From ARS1285 sp039796495 (GTDB taxonomy: Archaea; Nanobdellota; Nanobdellia; Pacearchaeales; GW2011-AR1): 8,914 nt of DNA. Positions 5,472 through 8,914 of this stretch are shown one piece after another. A program made the translations under genes and the position numbers. The notes under the pieces were generated by a model, which saw nothing but the letters and a program-made list of their open reading frames with translations, was not told where the DNA came from and ran no database searches. Location: contig JBDKJQ010000078.1 of assembly GCA_039796495.1 (NCBI GenBank), positions 1 through 8,914 of the forward strand. Reading direction: 5' to 3'. Within the stretch, counting starts at the first letter, position 1. Every line of letters starts with the position of its first letter.

Positions 5472-6065
5472 TTATTCACTAGAATTTATTTTCTCTCGTT
5501 TATCTTTCATTGCTTCTGCATACCATTCTAACTGTTCTATAAATGCTGGAAATTTCTCCACATATTCTTTTTGAGGAGTTATATCGTTACCTTTTTCGTC
5601 GAACACTTCCTGGATTTTTCCTATCGGAAATGTTTTGGGGATGCTGGGCATGCCAATCTCTGCCAACATTGCACGTAATTGCATTGCAGCCCTGACTCCT
5701 CCAAATATTCCTGCTGAATAACTGACAATGGCGGAGGGCTTGAAATGAAATTCAATGGTAAAATAATCAAGAAGATTTGATAAGGCTGGAGGAATGCTGT
5801 GGTTATATTCTCCTGAAACGACAATAACTGCGTCTACTGATTCGAATATGTCGTGCAGCTGTTGGAGATTGTCTGGAGCTTTTCCTTTTTCATATTCTTT
5901 ATAACGCTTTTGTAATAAGGGAAGATTATATTCCAAGGGGTCAATGAATGTAACCTCGTGACCTCTTTTTTTCAGTTGATTAACGACGAAGTGCGCTGCC
6001 TTGATTCCCTGTCTGCCTTCACGCACTGAACCATATATCACTGCGATTTTTAATTTGGTTTTCAT
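5472..6065 (-). CDS. NADPH-dependent FMN reductase family protein
   Basis: A 197-residue flavodoxin-fold protein (PF03358) that would bind FMN and reduce it or other substrates, such as quinones, with NAD(P)H. The N-terminal strand and phosphate-binding loop is KIAVIYGSVREGRQG (6-20). The second conserved region is VSGEYNHSIPPALSNLLDYF (83-102), the family's EYNxSxPxxLKNxxD signature. SYSAGIFGGVRAAMQLRAML (115-134) is the third, the usual SxGxxGGxRAxxQLR pattern. Length is typical. The start at 6065 fits a TATA box centred 26 bp upstream and no SD is present, so the mRNA is probably leaderless. A 5-bp-arm inverted repeat lies directly before the start. It is followed by the pterin dehydratase gene. 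The physiological electron acceptor cannot be read from the sequence. Confidence 0.93.
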   Translation of the reverse strand: MKTKLKIAVIYGSVREGRQGIKAAHFVVNQLKKRGHEVTFIDPLEYNLPLLQKRYKEYEKGKAPDNLQQLHDIFESVDAVIVVSGEYNHSIPPALSNLLDYFTIEFHFKPSAIVSYSAGIFGGVRAAMQLRAMLAEIGMPSIPKTFPIGKIQEVFDEKGNDITPQKEYVEKFPAFIEQLEWYAEAMKDKREKINSSE

Positions 6066-6080
6066 TCCCTACATAAGGGA
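6066..6080. promoter_or_regulatory. Inverted repeat at the FMN reductase transcription start
   Basis: TCCCT-ACATA-AGGGA, with perfect 5-bp arms, lies between the TATA box and the ATG. A protein bound here would block initiation. Short repeats of this size can arise by chance. Confidence 0.3.
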
Positions 6081-6084
6081 GAGG

Positions 6085-6095
6085 ATTATTTATAC
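6085..6095 (-). promoter_or_regulatory. TATA box for the FMN reductase operon
   Basis: GTATAAATAAT on the minus strand, centred about 26 bp before the ATG at 6065. It begins only about 10 bases after the stop codon of the upstream flavoprotein gene, which has no T-run, so read-through from that gene is also possible. Confidence 0.65.
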
Positions 6096-6105
6096 ATTTG
6101 TTTTT

Positions 6106-7155
6106 CTAGGGATACTTCGCCATAAAAAACCATTCGATAAGGTTTTTCAGAATGCCTGCAACTATCCCTGTCAGCATGAAATCCTTATACAAAATTATCC
6201 CGTTATATTTTCCGAGGCTGATGACCATGATTCTTTGCTTTTGCCTATATTCCTGCAACGGCTGATCCTTTTTGAGACCTCTTATATTTTTTATGATTAT
6301 CTTTGCATGATGCTCTGCATTTTGCGCTAACTTTTCCTCTCTAATAGCTGCAACATCTCCTGCGATGAAAATATTTTCTGATTTCTCTAGCTGTAAAAAG
6401 TTATTCGTTTTTATGAACCCTTTTTCGTCTATTGACTGAGAGAAATATTTTTTCATGAATGACGAATTAGGCTTTATGCCGGTGCACATAAGCACTATCT
6501 CTGCGTGGATATTTTTTCCCTTGTCAGTTTCTATATGATGATTATTGTAATCAGTAATTTTTTCTCCAAACATTATCTTGACATTTCTGTTTTCTAAAAA
6601 TTTTTGCGCATATCGGGAAACTTTTTCCGATTGCCTCGACATAATTTTTTTGCCTGCTTCCACTATAGTCATATCTTTATCAGGGAAATGTGTCATTATT
6701 TCTGCAGCCAATTCAATTCCGACAACTCCTCCTCCTACAATCACTATTTTTTTTGCTTTTTTTAATTTTTCATGATAATCCCGCAATTTTTTTGCCCTGT
6801 TCATGGCGATGACGTTTTCATCTTTGATTATTGTTGTGTATGATGAGCCTGATGCAATAACCAGATAGTCGAAGGCTATTTTTTTATTACCTTTCGTTGT
6901 TTTGACTATCACCTCTTTTTGAGTGGCCTGAGTGGTTATTCCTTTAATGATTGTAGTGCGCTTCAGATAATGAGCATGAAGCACCTGAACTTTTTGTATG
7001 TGCAAAGGCTCAACGATTGTTCTGAGAATGCCTGGTGTAAACTCGAAATAATCCTTATTGTCAATTAACGTCACATCAAAATCACTTTCCAGACCTTTTG
7101 CAATTAATGATCCTGCAAATCCACCGCCGATGATAACGAGTCTTTTCTTGTCCAT
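6106..7155 (-). CDS. NDH-2/AIF-like FAD-dependent NAD(P)H oxidoreductase
   Basis: 349 residues of the pyridine-nucleotide disulphide oxidoreductase fold (PF07992). The FAD dinucleotide-binding motif is VIIGGGFAG (7-15) with LIDNKDYF after it. The NAD(P)H-binding motif is IVIVGGGVVGIELAAEI (137-153). The second FAD motif is NIFIAGDVAA (261-270). A C-terminal hydrophobic/amphipathic stretch VAGILKNLIEWFFMAKYP (332-349) resembles the membrane-binding tail of type II NADH:quinone oxidoreductases. The only Cys is in LMCTGIKP (about 224), so a disulphide reductase or sulfide:quinone reductase is unlikely. The best guess is a monotopic NAD(P)H:quinone oxidoreductase, or an AIF/FSP1-like relative. 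At 349 residues it is shorter than typical bacterial NDH-2. The start at 7155 gives the normal MDKKRLVIIGGG opening and matches a TATA box 24 bp upstream; an in-frame ATG at 7200 would lie beyond the promoter. Confidence 0.88.
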   Translation of the reverse strand: MDKKRLVIIGGGFAGSLIAKGLESDFDVTLIDNKDYFEFTPGILRTIVEPLHIQKVQVLHAHYLKRTTIIKGITTQATQKEVIVKTTKGNKKIAFDYLVIASGSSYTTIIKDENVIAMNRAKKLRDYHEKLKKAKKIVIVGGGVVGIELAAEIMTHFPDKDMTIVEAGKKIMSRQSEKVSRYAQKFLENRNVKIMFGEKITDYNNHHIETDKGKNIHAEIVLMCTGIKPNSSFMKKYFSQSIDEKGFIKTNNFLQLEKSENIFIAGDVAAIREEKLAQNAEHHAKIIIKNIRGLKKDQPLQEYRQKQRIMVISLGKYNGIILYKDFMLTGIVAGILKNLIEWFFMAKYP

Positions 7156-7173
7156 ATACCTATAAAGAAAAAT

Positions 7174-7184
7174 AATTTTTAAAT
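7174..7184 (-). promoter_or_regulatory. TATA box for the NDH-2-like gene
   Basis: ATTTAAAAATT on the minus strand, centred 24 bp before the ATG at 7155. It supports a leaderless transcript and the shorter start. Confidence 0.6.
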
Positions 7185-7196
7185 TGTTGTATTTAT

Positions 7197-7418
7197 TCAA
7201 ATCAGACTTTTTTCTAATTTTCCCAGAACATGCTCAACTATATGGGGCACCCAATCTCCATTGATATCTTCATAACAGGGAAGAAGTTTGACATCTTCGG
7301 GGGGAACATATCTTCTTCGAGATGCTTCTTCGGCTGCTGCTCTTGTATCAACGCAGTCTGCTCCCCACAAGTCTCCTCTGAATTCTCTCAATTGAGGCAG
7401 GAAATTTGCATTATACAT
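7197..7418 (-). CDS. Hypothetical 73-residue soluble protein
   Basis: Not recognised. The protein opens MYNANFLPQLREFRGDLWG, has a basic/acidic helix TRAAAEEASRRRYVPPEDV, and ends in a helix HIVEHVLGKLEKSL. It has two Cys (22 and 48) in ADCVD and LLPCYED, so a redox or metal role is conceivable but unproven. A TATA box is centred 27 bp before the ATG with no SD, giving good support for a leaderless gene. The opposite strand is also open across this region (7230-7508), but that product lacks a promoter and has a low-complexity tail. It ends 41 bases before the NDH-2-like gene, on the same strand. Confidence 0.65.
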   Translation of the reverse strand: MYNANFLPQLREFRGDLWGADCVDTRAAAEEASRRRYVPPEDVKLLPCYEDINGDWVPHIVEHVLGKLEKSLI

Positions 7419-7439
7419 GATCTTATTATATTATTGATT

Positions 7440-7450
7440 CTTAAATATAT
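7440..7450 (-). promoter_or_regulatory. TATA box for the 73-aa gene
   Basis: ATATATTTAAG on the minus strand, centred about 27 bp before the ATG at 7418. It is the main support for this small gene being expressed. Confidence 0.6.
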
Positions 7451-7496
7451 TTCTATTTTGCGGGATAAATTGTTAAAAATTCAAAAAAAGAAAATA

Positions 7497-7562
7497 CAGA
7501 GATTTTAAAAAAATCTCTGGCCTAAAAAAATTAAAAATAAAAACTAAAATAAAAAAATAAAT
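7497..7562 (-). terminator. Hairpin and multi-T terminator after DoxX
   Basis: On the minus strand the DoxX stop is followed by several long T runs over 7520-7562, then a perfect 10-bp stem. CAGAGATTTT (7497-7506) pairs with AAAATCTCTG (7510-7519) across a three-base loop. The T runs alone suffice for archaeal termination; the stem may stabilise the 3' end. It is the strongest terminator in the window. Confidence 0.65.
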
Positions 7563-7940
7563 TTATTTCTTGTCAATTGCCCACTTTCCTGCGCCGTATG
7601 CTATCAGCACCAGGAATGCAGCAAAGAATAACAATGCCGGTTCTCCTTTATTTGCAAGCGGATTGAAATTCCATGCGTTTCCATAGACGTGCACTACTAA
7701 AAATGCATATGCCATCTCGATTGCAGCGATTGTTGCTGTTGGTTTTACCCATAACCCGATGATTAAGAATGCTCCTCCCACCACTTCAATAAGGGCTGCA
7801 AGCGCCATCAAGCTCATGATTTCTGTTGTGCCTGCCCGTAAGCCGGGTATTTTCATAATGCCGTGCAGAAGAAATGTCAGTCCGACTATTACTCGAAACA
7901 CGACATACATTGTTTCCGCGTTTTTTGGTGATACTTTCAT
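7563..7940 (-). CDS. DoxX family membrane protein
   Basis: 125 residues with four membrane helices (about 11-28, 43-63, 68-85 and 101-118), matching the usual DoxX size (PF07681). Family features seen are RVIVGLTFLLHGIMKIPG at the first helix, ALIEVVGGAFLIIGLW in the second, and NFNPLANKGEPALLF, the conserved NP-x-x-GE stretch, before the fourth. DoxX-like proteins are linked to thiosulfate:quinone oxidation or to oxidative-stress and thiol redox complexes; which applies here is not shown. The ATG at 7940 has AAAGGAGGT 4 bases upstream, and the gene follows the glutaredoxin gene after 15 bases, so they form an operon. A thiol-to-membrane electron link is therefore reasonable but inferred. Confidence 0.92.
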   Translation of the reverse strand: MKVSPKNAETMYVVFRVIVGLTFLLHGIMKIPGLRAGTTEIMSLMALAALIEVVGGAFLIIGLWVKPTATIAAIEMAYAFLVVHVYGNAWNFNPLANKGEPALLFFAAFLVLIAYGAGKWAIDKK

Positions 7941-7944
7941 ATAT

Positions 7945-7953
7945 ACCTCCTTT
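7945..7953 (-). promoter_or_regulatory. Strong Shine-Dalgarno for DoxX
   Basis: AAAGGAGGT lies 4 bases before the ATG, within the 15-base gap after the glutaredoxin stop. It shows that internal operon genes use SD initiation while first genes here are leaderless. Confidence 0.8.
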
Positions 7954-7955
7954 CA

Positions 7956-8195
7956 TCATTTTAAATTAGTTACTTTTAGTGCGGCCTGTATTTCTTCCGG
8001 ATCCCATCCCACAATGATTTTCCCGCTGATGTCAAACACCGGAACGCCGTATTGATTTGATTTTTTTATCATCTCTTCCGCTGCTTTTCTATCCTTGGAA
8101 ACATCAATCTCATTGAAAGAAATGTTGTGCTCTTTGAAAAATGCTTTCGCAACACGACAATACGAACACGTTGGTGTTGTATACATAGTAATCAT
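7956..8195 (-). CDS. Glutaredoxin-like thioredoxin-fold protein (YruB type)
   Basis: A 79-residue thiol redox protein (PF00462). The active site CSYC is at residues 10-13 in the opening MITMYTTPTCSYCRVAKAFF, followed by EIDVSKDRKAAEEMI. The cis-proline motif is QYGVPVFDISGKIIVGWD (48-65). This pattern matches small YruB-like glutaredoxins, which exchange disulfides and are often reduced by thioredoxin reductase rather than glutathione. Both Cys are retained, so it should be active. The ATG at 8195 is set by a TATA box centred 26 bp upstream, without an SD. It is the first gene of a two-gene operon with DoxX, and is divergent from the mini-protein cluster across a 19-bp palindrome. Confidence 0.92.
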   Translation of the reverse strand: MITMYTTPTCSYCRVAKAFFKEHNISFNEIDVSKDRKAAEEMIKKSNQYGVPVFDISGKIIVGWDPEEIQAALKVTNLK

Positions 8196-8216
8196 ATCTT
8201 CATTAATTTTTTGGGT

Positions 8217-8225
8217 TATTTAAAG
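8217..8225 (-). promoter_or_regulatory. TATA box for the glutaredoxin-DoxX operon
   Basis: CTTTAAATA on the minus strand, centred 26 bp before the ATG at 8195. It has the same sequence as the box for the secreted DY-repeat gene. Confidence 0.65.
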
Positions 8226-8239
8226 ATGTTGCTTTGAGG

Positions 8240-8258
8240 GTGCGATTAAAAATTGCAC
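8240..8258. promoter_or_regulatory. Candidate operator between glutaredoxin and mini-protein promoters
   Basis: GTGCGATT-AAA-AATTGCAC is an inverted repeat with 8-bp arms and one mismatch. It lies between the minus TATA (8217-8225) and the plus TATA (8267-8275). It could serve a regulator, for example a redox-responsive one, acting on both directions; no such regulator is encoded next to it. Confidence 0.4.
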
Positions 8259-8266
8259 TGCGAAAA

Positions 8267-8275
8267 TATTTAAAA
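8267..8275 (+). promoter_or_regulatory. TATA box and BRE for the mini-membrane-protein cluster
   Basis: TATTTAAAA is centred 27 bp before the ATG at 8298 and preceded by GCGAAAA, a good BRE-like purine-rich element. Confidence 0.7.
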
Positions 8276-8297
8276 TGTCTAATCCTATTATGAATTA

Positions 8298-8519
8298 ATG
8301 ACAAAAGAAGGTCTTATTGAAAGAATTTTTGGTAAGAATGGTTTTCTTTATTTATGGTGTGACAGTATTTTCGTTAGATGGTTCAAAAGCATTAGTACTA
8401 TCGTACTTTTGATACTTTCAGCGGTAATACTTAATTATGGCCTAAAAAATCACTGGATAGATCAAACATTCGGAATTGAGTTGCTATTTTTCATTGTTGG
8501 AGTTTTAATAGGTAAATGA
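8298..8519 (+). CDS. Two-helix membrane mini-protein A
   Basis: 73 residues, unrecognised. A short amphipathic basic start (MTKEGLIERIFGKNG) with aromatic residues is followed by a membrane helix at about 31-49 (SISTIVLLILSAVILNYGL), a short polar loop (KNHWIDQTFG) and a second helix at about 58-72 (FGIELLFFIVGVLIG). The helices form a hairpin, with both ends probably in the cytoplasm. A good leaderless promoter precedes it. It is the first of three consecutive small membrane proteins on this strand, and divergent from glutaredoxin-DoxX. Holin-like or membrane-complex subunit roles are both conceivable; neither is shown. Confidence 0.65.
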   Translation: MTKEGLIERIFGKNGFLYLWCDSIFVRWFKSISTIVLLILSAVILNYGLKNHWIDQTFGIELLFFIVGVLIGK

Positions 8520-8544
8520 ATTGATAATATAATAAAAAAATAAA

Positions 8545-8700
8545 ATGGCGCGAACAGATGCGGGTATATGGACGTTTACAGGAATAATAATTGGCATGAT
8601 TAGTTCTGCTTTGGTTAATTCTGGAAATCCTTTTTTAACAGTCTTGGGAGCCCTTACTGGAGGAATAATAGGCTATATGCTTGGAAATGCTGTAAGATGA
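8545..8700 (+). CDS. Two-helix glycine-zipper mini-protein B
   Basis: A 51-residue ORF beginning MARTDAGIWTFTG. Two hydrophobic helices, FTGIIIGMISSALV (11-24) and LTVLGALTGGIIGYMLGNAV (31-50), carry small-residue spacing GALTGGIIGYMLG that resembles a glycine zipper, which packs helices tightly or allows oligomer formation. It starts 25 bases after mini-protein A; the AT-rich spacer has no clear SD. Its stop overlaps the next start as ATGA, so B and C are translationally coupled. The family is not recognised. Coding is inferred from the coherent membrane pattern and the ATGA overlap. Confidence 0.6.
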   Translation: MARTDAGIWTFTGIIIGMISSALVNSGNPFLTVLGALTGGIIGYMLGNAVR

Positions 8701-8870
8701 CTAAAAATATTATTTTTGATATGATAACGATTACTTTAATCTACTTTTTAGTCCTACTCTCTTTTTTTGTTGTTGCCTTTTTTTTTAAAGAATATTATAC
8801 TCCTTATGTAGTCATAATCGCCATAGTAGTGAGTATCGGAACGGTCCTATATTTGAAATATAGAAGGTAG
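8697..8870 (+). CDS. Two-helix membrane mini-protein C
   Basis: A 57-residue ORF that starts inside the stop of mini-protein B (ATGA, 4-base overlap). The helix MITITLIYFLVLLSFFVVAF (9-28) is followed by a short loop KEYYTP and a second helix YVVIIAIVVSIGTVLYL (37-53), ending in the basic tail KYRR. The tail predicts both termini in the cytoplasm. Unrecognised; the size and hairpin layout match A and B, although the sequences are not similar. It could be a subunit of a small membrane complex. Confidence 0.55.
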   Translation: MTKNIIFDMITITLIYFLVLLSFFVVAFFFKEYYTPYVVIIAIVVSIGTVLYLKYRR

Positions 8871-8902
8871 AATAGTTAACCAAAATATAGTAGTTAGATA
8901 GT

Positions 8903-8911
8903 TTTATAAAA
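8903..8911 (+). promoter_or_regulatory. Possible TATA box of a gene beyond the right edge
   Basis: TTTATAAAA follows the last stop by 32 bases. By the spacing used elsewhere in the window, the ATG would lie near 8932-8935, outside the sequence. Confidence 0.35.
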
Positions 8912-8914
8912 AAC

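Noticed and set aside
6106..7200. Sulfide:quinone reductase, or the longer start at 7200, for the flavoprotein
   Set aside because: The catalytic cysteines of that family are absent, and the extension would lie upstream of the TATA box and adds an unusual leader before the normal MDKKRLVIIGGG start.
7230..7508. Plus-strand frame of 92 codons opposite the 73-aa gene
   Set aside because: It has no promoter or SD, ends in a low-complexity Lys/Ile tail read through the terminator hairpin, and the minus-strand gene has a well-placed TATA box.
7759..8055. Plus-strand frame of 98 codons across the DoxX-glutaredoxin junction
   Set aside because: It is antisense to two clearly recognised protein families and has no initiation signal.
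1..8914. CRISPR array, tRNA, rRNA, insertion sequence or integrase
   Set aside because: No regularly spaced repeats, cloverleaf-like GC-rich segments, transposase motifs or terminal inverted repeats were seen.

Overview
The window looks like AT-rich archaeal chromosome, most likely from a DPANN-type lineage (Woesearchaeota/Pacearchaeota-like). Archaeal evidence: a TATA-like box lies 24-27 bp upstream of the start codon of at least seven genes, which implies leaderless mRNAs. Only three starts carry a clear purine-rich ribosome binding site. One protein is a small winged-helix regulator of the archaeal HTH_45 type, and two large Cys- and Asp-rich surface proteins carry MopE-like, LamG and CARDB-like modules. 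The lineage is inferred from gene style only, because no rRNA or tRNA is present.

Layout. (1) 2-1493, plus strand: the 3' part of a large secreted protein with DNDxDGxxD calcium-binding-like motifs, then a one-helix membrane mini-protein and an unknown 101-aa protein. (2) 1494-1775, minus: an unknown 93-aa protein, tail-to-tail with the previous gene. (3) 1846-3318: a divergent unit. On the minus strand is a secreted helical protein with two copies of a DY-containing repeat. On the plus strand a seven-helix membrane protein overlaps a winged-helix regulator. A 17-bp palindrome sits between the two promoters, and a related one lies upstream of the 93-aa gene. (4) 3396-5174, plus: a 592-aa membrane-anchored surface protein (Cys-rich, LamG, dockerin-like, Cys-rich, CARDB-like). 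(5) 5192-8195, minus: a co-oriented redox block in at least four transcription units: pterin carbinolamine dehydratase-like plus FMN reductase; NDH-2/AIF-like flavoprotein; an unknown 73-aa protein; YruB-type glutaredoxin plus DoxX. (6) 8298-8870, plus: three consecutive two-helix membrane mini-proteins, divergent from the glutaredoxin operon across a 19-bp palindrome.

How it may work together (inference). The left half concerns the cell surface and probably membrane-to-DNA signalling: the 7TM/winged-helix pair may sense an envelope cue and control its divergent secreted neighbour and the 93-aa gene through the shared palindrome. The right half concerns thiol, flavin and quinone redox chemistry. 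No stretch longer than 300 bases lacks a gene. No tRNA, rRNA, CRISPR array, transposase or integrase was seen.
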